Of a stretch of 64,000 bases of DNA, positions 1-12,697 are shown piece after piece. A program made the position numbers and the translations under genes. Each line of letters starts with the position of its first letter. Within the stretch, counting starts at the first letter, position 1. A model generated the notes under the pieces. That model was not told where the DNA came from, did no database searches, and saw only the letters and a program-made list of their open reading frames with translations. The DNA comes from Chondrus crispus (Eukaryota > Rhodophyta > Florideophyceae > Gigartinales > Gigartinaceae): contig NW_005178965.1 in NCBI RefSeq assembly GCF_000350225.1, positions 62,001 to 126,000 on the forward strand, in the 5' to 3' direction.

Positions 1-523
1 AGCCATGCGCGCACACACGTGTCCTCCACGTGTACGGGACGCGTACTACACGTGGACTGTCATCCCCGCCGGCTGACAGCGTTACAGTGTCGGTAGACCG
101 GCACTACTGTAGAGTTATGATAGACTACAATGTACATTAAATATGAGCGGACCGCCGGCGGTGGACGACGAGAAGGGGGGACTTGTCAAGGATCCTCCAC
201 CTTGGTCCGCCCGCTTACTTTCAGGGACTTTCTTTAGTTACCTTAGAGTAGCACCGCGCGCGGGTTGAGGACGCACGCTACACGCCCACGAGCCGGCTCC
301 GCCTCCGCCCGTCGGTACTGGATCGTCACCCAGTACCGCTCCGGGGCGTCGAGGCGTCGAACCGCTGGCACGTGCACACGTCCTCCCCGATCCCGCTGTA
401 CCACCGCTACCTCGCACCCGTGCTCGGTACCGTGGGTGGGCCGTGCTTCTGTCTTCCCGCCGATCGGGGTCTTTCCGAACTGTCAGTACTCACCCCCTCG
501 TCGTTGGGGGTGATTATACTCCA
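1..523 (+). repeat. 5' LTR of element A (left end cut by window)
   Basis: It is nearly identical to 12802-13322 and to 21772-22296. About 70 bases are missing at the left because the full LTR is 592 bases. It ends CCA just before the primer-binding site. Three CACGTG G-boxes lie at 16-21, 27-32 and 49-54, and an ATTAAATAT stretch at 136-144 could act as a TATA element. The G-boxes recur in the other LTR copies and suggest a bZIP- or bHLH-responsive promoter; that last point is inference. Confidence 0.92.
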
Positions 524-524
524 G

Positions 525-540
525 TGGTCTCCCGACCTAG
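525..540 (+). other. primer-binding site of element A
   Basis: TGGTCTCCCGACCTAG begins one base after the LTR. TGG pairs with the CCA end of a tRNA and the rest would pair with its acceptor stem. I could not name the tRNA. The same sequence follows the LTR at 22296. Confidence 0.75.
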
Positions 541-600
541 AAGACTCTCAAGATCGAACCGAGAAGACTATCGTTTACCTCCGCGTCCGTACGCGTCGAG

Positions 601-3162
601 ATGAGTGGCGAATATCCCACCTCGATTCGCTCGGAGCCCGCCGATGTGCGAGAGGCCGCGCTCCGCGTCCGAGTCGGCGACGGCGACGCTGGTCCTCGAG
701 ACCGCAAACCGTCGCTCGACTTCGCCGAAGGACGCGCTCGCGCGATGTACGATCGCATCGCGGAGTATATCGAAGATGTCCGAGCATCCCTCCGTATCGA
801 CGTCTCCGACAGCGTCTACGCCCGCTGTATGGATGAGTTGCGCTCCCTCCGCGAAGGAAGGTATGAGCGCGTAACTCAGTCCTTGGAGAACCTGCGCGCC
901 CTCGTCGACCAGCTACAGTCCCGTTTGGTACTGGTCGAAGAGGCGCGCATCGATTCCCCCGCCGTGGACGTTGCGGGTCGACCCGCGAGTGCAAACTCCG
1001 GGGCCCGACGAGACCCGCAACCCTTCCCATCAGCCGAACAGATGGGAGCGTTCGCGCACATAGCGGCGGAGCTCAACTCAACGCGCCGCCGTGCCCGTGA
1101 GATGGAACAGACCTCGGCCGAGAGGCCGCCCGGAGCCCCCTCGAGTGGGCCCGGTGCCACTGTTCCTCCGGGCGCATCCGAAGCGCAGGAGTGGCCCCCG
1201 ACTGGAGCCGTCACCAGTCGGCGGGCGGAGGACATAAAGCCGACGGCGGACGCGAACTTCGCGTCCGAGACTCAAGCCCTGCCGTATGCATCCGGAAGCA
1301 TGCAGCAGTCCCGACGGGTACCAAACGAACTCGACCGTGGCCGTGGAGGAGTCGCCCGCGGATCAGGGGAACCGATTCTCCCCTTCGATCCTCGCTGGGG
1401 CGGCTACCAGCCAGCGGATCTTACCGCGCATCCCGGCCCCGTCGACGTCCGAACGTTGCCCGTCACGCCGTTCGGAACGTTGGGCCCCGCCGAACCCGGG
1501 CTCGAGCCCGTCCACACCATGATACAGGAGTTCAGCGCCGTCGCGAACTACCGCATGTATCGGTTGGACAACACCTCGAGGCTCGTTACCTCGGGTGACG
1601 CGGGACGGATCGCAAAGTACGTCCAACGCTGCCGTGGGCTCCTTCCCATGATGAAGAGCTTCGACGGTACTGACGCGATCCAGTTGCTCCCGTTCCTGAA
1701 AGATATCCGAATAACCTTCAATGCCCAGCACCTGACCGAAGGTGTGGCAATCCGTGTCTTCGCTCACTTCCTCGAGCGGGACGCGGAGCGGTTGTATACG
1801 AGTTACACCATGCGCGGCCTCCGCGCCGGCCAACTCCACGACGACACGAGCTGGCCTGGTCTCGTCAACCAATTTATCAAACGCTACCAAACCGACGACG
1901 TGTTAGGGGAAGCGTTTGATGCTGTCGCGTCGGCGCGACAGCTTCCTCACGAAACCGAGAACACGTTCGCAGACCGGCTGGAATCCGCCGCGTTCCGATG
2001 CACGGCCGTGTTCTCAGAACAAGCCCTCGCGCACTACTTCGTGCGCGGGTTGTCCACTGCGACCCGGGCCGCAGTGGCAGAGACGATGCAAAGGTTGCCC
2101 GGACAACAGAAGACCGAACTCTCAACGATTCGCCGTATCGCAACGGCCGAGGGTACAACCTACCGCGCTCGTCGCGGGTTGCCGCTGCCGGACCCGAAGC
2201 CGGCAGCGAAGGGAGTCCGAACTCCAAGGTCGCACGGAACAAGTTCGCCGGCGACCGCCCTCCACATTGGAGAAGATGAGTGGCAGTCCGACCCTGTCCT
2301 CATTACACAAGTCTTCGACCGGGCGGGAGGCCGACCCCCTACGCCAGCTTCCACCGGTTTGACTGGAAGCTTCGCAACGGCGTTCGCGCACACGCCAAGG
2401 GCCACGGGTGGTCCGAACCACAACATGGCCGAGCTGGATATCTCCCGTCGAGAAGAAGACCGCGGGCTGCCCAACGTGTCTCGACTCATCGATGAGGAGG
2501 CACGCCACGCAGCGACTTTCGCGTCTACCGATGGCAGCGCGTACATTTGTTGGCTGTGCCGGACGTACGGCCACGCCATGTACGCGTGCCCGTTCCTGTC
2601 GCCTGAACAACGTCAGTTCACGGCGTACAGGAACTACCGCTATCAGATGGAGACGCGCCCCGCAATGCGCAATCTCATCCAGCAGTCTACGCGGGCAGAC
2701 CGAGGCCCGCGTCGAGGTGACCCGAGCCGATCGGGTGGCGGCGTCCGTTTTGCCCCTCGTGAAGGCGGGTACCGATACCCGGGGACCGATCAAAGGGATC
2801 GACGTGACCCTCGTCGGATGGATACGCGATATCCCCGTCGAGATGGGCGAGGCGACCGGGGCCGACCCCCGTTGCCCCAAGGGGTACAAAACGCCATCAT
2901 GTACCTCCAGGATTGGGCTGGGGAGACACACCCCCAGCCCACGGAAGGAGGCGAAGGAGAGCCCGTTCTCTCCGCCCCTCGAATATTGCAACGGCCGGAC
3001 GTTGCAATCCAAGGCCACGAAGTATCCGATTACTTCGTAGAAGATGGCCAGTCGGGGTGGGGAAACCGTCCCCATCCGCGCGGCCAGGGGCCCGTCGACG
3101 GGCTAGCTAACGATAGCCAAGCGAATAGCACCGAGAGCTCGGGTAGTTTGAAAACCCGGTAA
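601..3162 (+). CDS. gag: Gag polyprotein of element A
   Basis: This 853-residue open frame would make the particle protein that packages the element's RNA. The middle (about residues 300-500) is helix-rich and has the look of a Ty3 gag capsid region. A CCHC zinc knuckle (CWLC, then H and C at the usual CX2CX4HX4C spacing) lies at about residues 649-662. The tail is rich in Arg, Gly and Asp, as in nucleic-acid-binding gag tails. The start at 601 follows the leader and is the first ATG of the long frame. Gag and pol are separate frames about 180 bases apart, so pol is presumably reached by readthrough, shifting or a separate start; the sequence does not show which. The truncated copy at 22.4-23.9 kb matches the front of this gene. 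Confidence 0.88.
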   Translation: MSGEYPTSIRSEPADVREAALRVRVGDGDAGPRDRKPSLDFAEGRARAMYDRIAEYIEDVRASLRIDVSDSVYARCMDELRSLREGRYERVTQSLENLRALVDQLQSRLVLVEEARIDSPAVDVAGRPASANSGARRDPQPFPSAEQMGAFAHIAAELNSTRRRAREMEQTSAERPPGAPSSGPGATVPPGASEAQEWPPTGAVTSRRAEDIKPTADANFASETQALPYASGSMQQSRRVPNELDRGRGGVARGSGEPILPFDPRWGGYQPADLTAHPGPVDVRTLPVTPFGTLGPAEPGLEPVHTMIQEFSAVANYRMYRLDNTSRLVTSGDAGRIAKYVQRCRGLLPMMKSFDGTDAIQLLPFLKDIRITFNAQHLTEGVAIRVFAHFLERDAERLYTSYTMRGLRAGQLHDDTSWPGLVNQFIKRYQTDDVLGEAFDAVASARQLPHETENTFADRLESAAFRCTAVFSEQALAHYFVRGLSTATRAAVAETMQRLPGQQKTELSTIRRIATAEGTTYRARRGLPLPDPKPAAKGVRTPRSHGTSSPATALHIGEDEWQSDPVLITQVFDRAGGRPPTPASTGLTGSFATAFAHTPRATGGPNHNMAELDISRREEDRGLPNVSRLIDEEARHAATFASTDGSAYICWLCRTYGHAMYACPFLSPEQRQFTAYRNYRYQMETRPAMRNLIQQSTRADRGPRRGDPSRSGGGVRFAPREGGYRYPGTDQRDRRDPRRMDTRYPRRDGRGDRGRPPLPQGVQNAIMYLQDWAGETHPQPTEGGEGEPVLSAPRILQRPDVAIQGHEVSDYFVEDGQSGWGNRPHPRGQGPVDGLANDSQANSTESSGSLKTR

Positions 3163-3338
3163 AGACGGTTACGTTCGCGCGGTCGCGTGACCCGTCTTGT
3201 CACACCAACGTAGACCCGCCCCTATTTGTCCCGGGCGGGGGAGGGGAATGTTTACCGATATTATTCCCCTCAACCCCGCACAAGCGCACCGAGACACCCG
3301 TAAGCTCGGCGCGAAAGGACGAAGACGCTGAGGCAACC

Positions 3339-6300
3339 GTGAGCCCAGCGCCGATAGAGGAAGGCACTGTGGCAACCGTGAGCCAAGTGCCTAACAAGAA
3401 GCGCATCGAACGCGCCGGCGGCCCGACCCAGGGAGACCCGGGGCCGCCAGAAGAATTCAAGCCGCGTACGAACGCGACTTGTCACGGGGACGCGGCCGAC
3501 CGAAGGGCGCCCCGCGACCAAGGCCGAAGGACGCGGAAGAGAAGTCGGAACCGCCGCCGGCGGCCCAGGCGGAACGATCCCGCCGAGCCGGGCACGCCGA
3601 AGGTGGTCGACGGCGTCATTTGCCTTATGACGTCGAAGATTTACAACGTCCTCGGTTCGATAGCCACGGAGGGAAATGCCTTCAAGCCCCGCACGATCGC
3701 CGTTGATACGTGCTCGGGGTACAATCTGGCGAGGAAGGCCGACCTTCCTCCCGATTGGTCGCGGTACGTCATCCGCGACGCGCCACTGCCCCGATTGGCA
3801 GGCGCGAATAGTAACCCGCTAAAGCTCTCGGCCGTCGTACGTCTGGCCGTGCGGTTGAGGAACACGACGTTCCGAATTCCGTTCGTCGTGGCGGACCAGC
3901 TCGCTGTGTCGGTCCTCCTGGGTACAGCCTTCATCGATGCACACGTACGAAGTATCGACATCGAAGCTCAACGGTTGGAGCTCCGCCAAGGTGGCTCCGT
4001 TGCCATCGTCGACGGGAAAGGGGAGCCGACTCCCCCAACCAGGCGGCACGGACGTCAGACAAGCCGGGCTGACGCACGCGACGAAACACGGCAGGCGATC
4101 CGAATCGCCCGGTGGGTTACCATCCCCGCGAGGTCGCAGGCCCGTATGCGCGTTACCACGACGGGGAGGGGCCTCGTGTTTATAGAGCCGAAGCCGTCAC
4201 TCCAACACCGACATGGAGTGAGGCTGACGAACGGGGTCGTCGAGGTACTGCCGAACCAGACCTTCGACGTCATCGTCGCGAACTTTTCGCGACGGGAAAG
4301 GCGGCTTCCGAAACACACCGTTGTGGGATACGCTAAACGCAACCCCCTCGCAATCCTGACGCCTGAACGCCGCGTCGCCGAGGGGATCGCGCACGCGCTA
4401 CACCTCACCGACTTGACCGATCAAGTCGGAACGGCAGGAGCTGGTCGACCAGGCTCCGCCCAGGGGGCAACCGTTGAGGAGAGAGGAGCCGGTACGGACG
4501 CCCGACCGGCGAAGTGCCCGCAGCCGGAAGGGGGCACTGCACCCGCCTCTAAAAAGGATCCCGAAAATCCGCCGGAGAATTGGGAAAAAGAGATCGACTT
4601 TTCATACATCGATGATGACAAGTTCCGGGGCCACGTGCTCGAGATGCTCCGTAAGCACTCGAGTCTGTGGAGCGGGGCGCTCGGAACGATCCGAGCGACC
4701 GAACACCGCATTCCCCTCAAACCGGGTACGAAGCCGATACGTTCAATGCCCTACCGAAAGGGGCCGGTTATGCGTGAGATGGTCGCCAAGGAAGTCAACA
4801 AAATGTTGAACGCAGGGGTAATCGAACCCGCGAGCACCGAGTGGGCGTCTCCCGTGGTGCTCGTACCGAAGAAAGACGGCTCTCTTCGGTTCTGCGTGGA
4901 CTACCGGCGTCTCAACGCGAAGACGGCAGTGGATTCGTATCCGCTGCCCCGGATGGACGACTGCATCGATTCGCTCGGAGATGCAGCCGTATTCACGACG
5001 TGGGACTGCAATTCCGGTTATTGGCAGATCCCCGTCGCTCCGGAAGACCGGGACAAGATCACGTTCACTACGCATATGGGAACGTTTCGCCATTTGCGTA
5101 TGCCGTTCGGGCTAAAAGTGGCACCGGCCACCTTCCAACGTGCCGTCGACATCATCCTATCTGGCGTCCGATGGCAGATATGCCTCGTCTACCTGGATGA
5201 TGTCATCGTGTTCTCCCGTACGCACGGAGAACACGCGAAGCATCTCGACACTGTCTTGAGCTTGCTGAGGAGCGCCGGAATCTCCCTCAAGCTCAAGAAG
5301 TGTAGCTTCTTCCAACCGAAGGTGCACTACCTGGGGCACGTCATTTCCCCAGATAAGCTGAGCGTCGCCGAAGCGGCGGCGGACGCCTTCAAGACGTTCA
5401 CGTTTCCGAGGACGTTGACGCAGGTGCGCTCGTACCTCGGAGCGTGCAACGTCTACCGCCGCTTCGTGAAGGGGTTCGCGAAGATTGCGCGCCCATTAAC
5501 GGACATGACGCGCAAAGACGCGGACCCCGACTTCGAAAACTCGACGGAGCTGCAACTTCAAGCGTTCGAAGCGTTGAAGGAGCGGATGATTTCCCCGCCG
5601 ATCCTAGCATTGCCGCGGTACGGTCGGCCGTACATGATCGACACGGATGCTAGTGCCTATCAACTGGGCTGTACGTTGCTCCAGGAACACGAAGGCGCCA
5701 ACGACTGGCGCCCCGTGGGGTATTGGTCGTACTCACTGTCCGATAGTGAGCGCAACTACAGCGCTACGGAGCGCGAATGCTTTGCTGTGGTGTGGGCCGT
5801 CCGCACACTACGGCCGTACATCGAAGGTACCAAGTTCATCGTCCGGACGGACCATGATGCCCTCCGATGGCTTATGTCCCTCACGGAGAGTTCCGGAAGG
5901 CTTACACGGTGGCGACTGCGGTTGGCGGAATACGACTTCACCATCCAGTACCGCCCCGGGCGCGTGCACCAGGTGCCCGATGCCCTGTCACGCCTCGTGT
6001 CGCCAAGGGTCACCGACGACCCTCGCCCAGTCGTCGAGGTGGATGACGACATTCCCACCTTCGATGCAGGTACGACCGTCCGTGACATGTCGGACGAGCT
6101 CGTGGACCACGTCTGCACCGCGAGCTGCGATCACAAGGCCGTCCATGTCTTCGTGACAACAAGAAACCAAGCCGGATCGCGAAGATGTTCGCACGTCCGT
6201 ACGCACGACGAGCCGAGGGGCGACGACGAGGCCCCCGCTCTTGAAGGACCCACCTCGTTCTGGGAGGCGAACGACGAGTTTGACGCTGTCGACATCGAGC

Positions 6301-7861
6301 GCGCCGAACAACCCGAAGTTAGCGCGCCCGCCTCCACGGTCGCCCCTCCGCAGAACGACCTTCCGGCCCCTCTTACGTTAGAGGAGATAGCCGAAGAGCA
6401 ACGCGTGGATGACTTCTGCCAGACCGTACTGGCGCGACAGTCAGAGTCCCGGGACTCCGCGTTCTTCGAGGACCACCACGGGGTGCTCAAACGGAGACAC
6501 CCCTTCGACCCTGACATCGTGCAAGTCGTGGTGCCACGGACGCTACGGGCGCGGCTTCTCCAGCTCTGCCACACACCAACCATCGCGGGGCACCCGGGCC
6601 AGAACTGTATGTACTTTGCGCTCGTCGCGAGTACTACTGGCCCCATCTCGCTGCAGATGTCGTAGCTACGGTGCGAGGGTGCCGAACATGCGCGATGAAC
6701 CGTGTTAAGTTGCGGAAACACCTCAACCGTTTGAAGTTGTTTCCGGCAACACGGCCGCTTGAGAGCCTCGCCATCGACATCTTGGGACCGCTACCCAAGA
6801 CGAAGGCAGGGAAACGGTTCCTTCTGGTAATTACGGACCGTTTCACCAAGCTGACTCAAGTTGTGGCACTGCGGACCGTAACCGCGTACACGGTCGCTGT
6901 CGCGTTCTGCGACGCGTGGGTATTTAAATACGGCGTCCCACGCTCGCTACTGTCGGATAACGGACCGCAGTTTAACGCGAAGTTCTTCCACAGCACGTGC
7001 CGTGTCCTGGGGGTGACGAACTTGTACACTTCGGCGTACCACCCCCAGACGAACCGGCAGGTCGAGCGGTACAACCGGACGATCGCTTCGATGTTACGCA
7101 ATTACGTCGGCGAACATCAGGACGACTGGGACGTGTACTTGGGGCCGCTCACGTACGCGTACAACTCCCACGTACATCGTACGACGAGTACCACGCTCTT
7201 CGAGCTCGTCCTCAGCCGACCCCCGCCGGAGTTCTCTCTACGTAGAGCCGACGGTGACGCGCCCCCGTCCGATAGGGGCAACGCGCGCGCTGAGTTCCTC
7301 AAGACGTTGGAAGACACGATCCAGAAGGCGTACGGGAGCCTGCGCCGGACGCAGGGTCGGTACAAGTGCGACTTTGATAAGCGCGTCAGACGGCTCAACG
7401 CACGTATCAAGCCAGGTAATTACGTCTACCTGAACCCCACCGATGGGGCAAAGACGTCTAACAAACTCGCGTCGCCCGCCGTTGGGCCATACCGGGTACT
7501 CGCCAACGACCGGCGAACCATCACGATCGATCGTGATGGTGTCACCGAGCGCGTCTCCGCAGACCGCTGCGTGTACGCGCCACCACCGACGGGTGCGCCA
7601 CGGGCGAGTACGACAGCCCCAAGTGACCTTGCCGACAAGGTCACCGAGGGCACGCAGTATGCCGTGGAACGATTACTCCGGCATAGAGCCATGGAGGACG
7701 GAACAATCGAGTTTCTCATCAAGTGGGCGGATTACGACACGCCCACATGGACCGCCCGGACTCACGTTCCGGAGGAGTTGGTGTCTCGTTACGCCCAACG
7801 CCTCCGGAGACGCACCGGCAGGAACCTCACGTCTGACGTGAACGCGGACGTTCACGCTTGA
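3339..7861 (+). CDS. pol: Pol polyprotein of element A (about one break)
   Basis: Parts in order: an aspartic protease-like stretch (DTCSG, about 3700), reverse transcriptase (FCVDYRRLN and YLDD, about 4.75-5.35 kb), RNase H (DTDAS and TDHDALRWL, about 5.62-6.0 kb), an HHCC-type integrase zinc region, the integrase core (DILGPLP, SDNGPQF, YHPQTNRQVERYN; about 6.55-7.25 kb) and a C-terminal chromodomain (FLIKWADYDTPTW, about 7.65-7.8 kb). The chromodomain puts the element near the chromovirus branch of Ty3, whose integrases are steered to marked chromatin. The frame is continuous apart from about one break, so this copy is probably not active by itself. The end carries a small hairpin and purine run that are repeated just before the 3' LTR. 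Confidence 0.92.
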
Positions 7862-7867
7862 GAGGGG
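7838..7867 (+). repeat. hairpin plus purine run at pol end (copy 1)
   Basis: GTGAACG and CGTTCAC form a 7-bp stem around CGGA. They are followed by a CTTGAG segment and a G-run. The same arrangement sits at 12698-12730 directly before the 3' LTR, where it serves as the purine tract. The two copies match at 22 of 24 bases and bracket the 4.9-kb extension. Confidence 0.8.
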
Positions 7868-9470
7868 GGCCCTCAACCGCTTCGTTATGGTTGACGTGAG
7901 GACCGCACAGAAGTCAAGCCGTATTTGACTTCCGAAACCCAAGGACGCACGACGTAAGGCGTAAGGATGAGGCAGTACGGAATACCTCAAGGAATTGTGG
8001 CCCTCGTCTTGACCGACTATACGAGGATCGACGTGTACTCGAACGGATAAGGCGAATGCCCCTTTCTGGGAGCAGAAAGGTCGGACGCTTCCCCCCGAAC
8101 TGGGTCGCCGGACATTCCGTTAAGTCCGGCAACCGCGGCGATAGGACGTCCGACAAACGAGACGATCACTTGCACAAGGCAGCCGGTACCGGAAGCAGTT
8201 AGGCCTCCGGCAGCCGATCGGTAGCGAGCGCTTACGGAGTTGGGTGCCGGAATTCGCGTCCTCGGGGACGCAAAACGTCCCAGCGATGGCCGCCTAGAAT
8301 GCGGCATTATGCTCAAGTCGCGCCAGGTGAGCGTGGGAGCGAACGGATTGCACAAAGCAAGGCGCGAGGTGTGAAGAATAGCGTACGCATACTTTGGTAC
8401 GGGCCGAGTGAGGATGGAGGAGGGGGCGGACGAACAACCGCCACTCCACTGCCACGATAATATGCCAAGAGAGGCACCGCATGGCCTCGGAAAATGATTG
8501 GGATGATAACGGTCACCCCAGGGGTGTTATAATGCTGTACAGTGCTTAGGGCACCGCCGCGATCAACATGGAAAAAATAATGAGAAATAAGTCCTACTGT
8601 GCAGCGCTCGGTGTCAATCTGCCACCACGGGCAAGAGAAAATTAACGAAAAAGTAGTCGCGAAAATGGACAACTCCCGTGAGCAAATGTATGCGCGTTGG
8701 CAGGCGAGACACGCATTACCACGCGGGATGACCAAACGTGCCCTCGGCCCGACCCGTCCGACGGACCGTACCGCACCCCAAGGGAGACACACACTCTGGC
8801 GGCGACTACGGAAGCGGCGCCCTGGACGCGCGGCTCCCCCGGCGACACCGTACGCGGTCGCCCGCCAAGGAGCGACAGCGTCGACACCGCCTCCATACCC
8901 TGAAATCAAAAACATTGAGTGGTGGAAATTGCCTCGGGCGAACGCGTGGTGCGGGACGCACGTACACGGGGCCCGGCGCGTGCCGCAAGTCCGACCCGCG
9001 CCGACGGGAAGACGAGTCCCGCGCGCGACGCCCTCGTCTTCGAAGGCGAGGGTCGCTAAGGAGGAGAAACAGTCGTGCACGTGCACGCAAGACTAACGGA
9101 TAGCAAACGAGCGGAAGACTCATCCCCATTCACAAGCGATGAAATGACTTCGCGGATAGAGATCAGCGGCATTGGCCCAAGCTGACGTCCGGAGAACACT
9201 CGCCCTCGGGGTGCGCACCACCTCCAACCCGCTCTCCGCCGGCCGCCGCCGAGCTCCCGCACGGTGGCAAAACTGAGGGAGTGCTGCCGGAATTCGTCGC
9301 TCCTGTGCTGCTGCTCGACCGAGGCGTGCTGCTCGCCCGCCCCCGTACGGACTTGGCCAACAACGGCTACAACAGGGAGGGCCCTAAAAGCCCTTTATTT
9401 GGGGGAATCTATAGTACCGCTAGCAGTCGCAGCCAGCATGGGCAAACGCATGCTCAATGGTTCGCCTCGT
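7868..9470. other. non-coding start of the extra 3' region of A
   Basis: Several open frames of 60-260 residues occur on both strands (for example 8313-9086 minus and 8599-9096 plus). None shows a recognisable domain, and their composition looks like that of GC-rich shadow frames. I see no convincing gene here. Confidence 0.45.
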
Positions 9471-9471
9471 T

Positions 9472-11677
9472 CTAGGGCACCCGAGAACCCCGGTCGTAGT
9501 ACCTAGAAGGACAGAAGCCGGGGTACGGAGGGGTCTCGGTAATCACCTCCCCCACGCTGGGCATCGCGACGACGTCATGTCCGTCGGCACGCGTCGCATC
9601 GCCACGAGGATCGTAAGCCCGCGGCAGGTGATTATCGGCCTTGTAGTCTACATAGGGGTCGCGGATGGCGGCCGTGCCTGAGATGTGCGGAGGAGTGCGA
9701 CTAGCCGGCAAGGGCGCCGGCTGAGTAGCACGCAAGCTGTCGCGCTCGCGCCGGTAGCGCTCTCGATCACGCGACACGCGCTCGTACGCCGTTCGCATTG
9801 CGGACAGTTCGTGGTGCAGCTGCTGTAGCTCCGCCACCCGTGCTCCGAGGTCGTTCCGCAGACCCCGCGCCTCGTCGCTACGCGCCAGGAATCAAGCCCC
9901 CAACGTGCGGACCACACCGCCCACGGTCCAGGAACGATGCAGGGCGGGCCCCAGGGCTCGCCGTAGTTCCGGGATGGAAGCCATCTCCGCCGGGGGATTG
10001 CGAGGGCACATACGGCGCGCGTGCGTCCAGGGTCCTGCCTCACCTCGCCGAGAGGCGGAACAGGGAGGACCTCCTGCGCGACACCGACGCTTACCACAAG
10101 ACATTGATCATCGGCCGGCGTCGACGAGCAGTGAGGGCGGGCCCCAACGGCATCGAGATCGCGGTAGCGCTTCCGCCTATCGCGGCGGCTTTTCGAACCG
10201 ACTCCGCCTCGATTCGCCGTGTGGCCGACCGCCGGGGTAATTGTGACGGGGCGCGCTACGAAGGAGTCCGAGACGACATCGTACGCAAGGAAGGGACATC
10301 TGGCCCCTGTGGTATAATCCATCCACGAACGGTGATTTCGCGAGCTAACCTCCCCCGCGCGGGTCATGAGGCCGAGAACCTGTCCGAACGTCCAGGCAAC
10401 ATGAGTGGATTCGTGTTCTGACGGATGCAAGGTGACATTGGGCATACTCGGCGCGACACGTCCCACAAACGCTACAGTGGGGGCCGGCTGAAGGAACATC
10501 CGTTTGTTCATATGCACCTCGGCCATGAAGGCGCAGCACACGGACCACGCCCACTCTCGTTCATAGTTGTACGCCAGCAGGGAACGGGCGGGGTGCTGCG
10601 GATCGGCACAGGCGAGACCGAAGTGCTTCAAAGTTGGGGGCAGGAGGGGAGGACCCCCAGTGAAGGAAAACTTTCTCGCACGGCTGCCGGAAGGGGAGGG
10701 AAGTCCGCAGTCGACACGCCCGATGCGAACGCGGCCGACGGAATAACGCGACCGTCCGTCTCCCCCTCCCCTCTATACGCGGACCAATCGAGGTGCGCCA
10801 GACCGACGGAATGTAGCCGCATCAGCGAGCATGAGGATTTCTGTAGCGCTACTCGGGACTTGGTGAACACATAAGGGCGAGGAGAAGCGTATAATCCCGC
10901 CACCTCCGATAGCACGAACCGCCGGGGATAGATCTGGCCCGAGCCGGATAGGAGTGATCCCATCCAGTCGAAGAAGGTCACCTCTGCAATACTGTACGCG
11001 AAGGAGCGGTCTCCGGGCAGCTCGTCGGGTAGCTGGTACCCGGAGCCCCAACCTTCGGCCATAAGACAGTGTAAAGACGAAGACGCCTCCTCCGCACCAC
11101 CAGCTTCATAAATCTTGAACACGCGAGCAAGGTCGGACCGGAGCCACGCGCAGGAGGCCAACTCTTCCACGGCAACCCCCGAGCGGCCTCGGCGTCGCCG
11201 GGGAAACTGCAGTTCGCGGAGAGGGAGCTGCGGAGCGTCAGAGGACGGTAGCCCTAACCATCGAGTGGTAGAAGGCAACTCCCCCTCTCCCTCGTCAGGG
11301 CAGGTGTTCGGTACCGGGGACTTGTGAACCTGAGGGTCGCCACCTTCGGGGTGGACCACCGCGCGCGCAGGAGGGTCAGTGACGCACGGCATGACCCCGG
11401 GGCGCCCGACAGGACGGCCGCCGACCGCCTCGGCGGACGCGGTAGCCGGACGGAACGCCAATACCGGCTGGGGTGACCCCACAGCGGAGGCCACCAACTC
11501 CACGGAAACCGTGGTAGAACGAGAGCGACACTTCTGGAACGCCGGGGGGAGAGGCGGCGCGGCGCTGGTCAAGTCGACGGTTGCCTCACGCGGACAGGAC
11601 GACGCGTCCGGGAGGCCACCCTCACTCGAAGATGGGACCACGGCCTTCGGCCGCGGGGTAGAGGTCGAGTCTACCAT
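9472..11677 (-). other. antisense coding-like block in 3' region of A
   Basis: Reading on the minus strand from 11677 down to about 9470, long overlapping open stretches have protein-like composition. The block begins with a Ser/Pro/Ala-rich leader, continues with hydrophobic and aromatic-rich segments (FFDWMGSLLSG, YNYEREWAWSVCCAFMAEV) and ends with a likely coiled coil (AELQQLHHELSAMRTAYERV). I do not recognise the product. About two to three breaks make it a fossil. Some plant Ty3 elements (Tat and Grande lineage) carry extra antisense genes between pol and the 3' LTR, and this block sits in the same place. Whether it is homologous or an independently captured host gene is open. Confidence 0.5.
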
Positions 11678-12697
11678 GCCGGAGATGGTCAGCGAAAGCT
11701 CTCAAGAGTGGAATGAGGCACTGAGCGGGGGGAATGGCTGCACACGCTACGCGCGGGCCTGGCTTGGAGACCAAGAGGGAGGTGGCGGACTGGTCACGGA
11801 CTATTTCAGTCATCTCAGACGCCACCCGGGACAACACGTACCAAGTGCACAGAAGCTACCGCGTGTCTTCCAGCACGCATACAGCGCGCCGACGGCTGCC
11901 ACGTATCGTGGAATACAGTAAGGGCATACAGTCCATCAGCGCCCGCGTGTACAGCGTCCTGCAGAGTGCATGCCGGGCACCAACGAGCAACGCGTATGCA
12001 CTCCGCCTGCCCCGGGGGCAGCGCGGTAGGATCCTCGTCGCCCGTCGTCGCGCGCCGTGCCCTCGCCTCCGAAGGCAAGGGATGGGCTAAGGATAAGAGA
12101 GGCGATTACGCCAGTCGGCTCCCTACAGATGCACATCCCTACACGCTGATGAAGGGCGTGTGACGAAGCACAGGGAAGGTGCGAGGATCTGAATCCCCCA
12201 CCGTGTGCGATGGCGAGGAGGGAAGGGGCCTGGAAGATCATAATACCCTCCACCGCCGCCGCCCTACATTCGACAGCGCATGCCGTGGCCCCGTGATAAG
12301 GATCAAAAGGAAGGAGCTCGGGAGGCGGGTTGACCATCCACGAATAGGCCCTGCACGACGCCTCTCTCGCCACGGCGCAAGAGCCACACGGTCGAGAGCC
12401 CGGTGCTTGGGGTAGACGTGTGGGACGGGAAGGACGTGATCGCGAGGGCGACGCAAAAAAGGGACGCGAACAGGAGTCGTGAAAACAAAGGACCGGGAAG
12501 GCAGGGCGAGCAATACGCTGACGCAAGGGCGATGGGCCGTGAAAGTTGAAGTGCTGCGGAGAGAGCTACGACCGCAGCTCACTGAAAACGGAAAGCAGAA
12601 GGCACCCAGCACGGACGGACAGGGGATCACTTGGGCGGTAAGGATGACCATCGCTCGGCTGCGAGGAGGTGACGGCCAGGTTCTACAAGCCTCAGGA

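Noticed and set aside
575-3075. Several long minus-strand open frames opposite gag of element A
   Set aside because: They are shadow frames of a GC-rich gene read on the other strand, with no domain and strong Arg/Pro/Ser bias.
8313-9086. 257-residue minus-strand frame as a gene
   Set aside because: No domain, overlapping plus-strand frames of similar length, and shadow-like composition.
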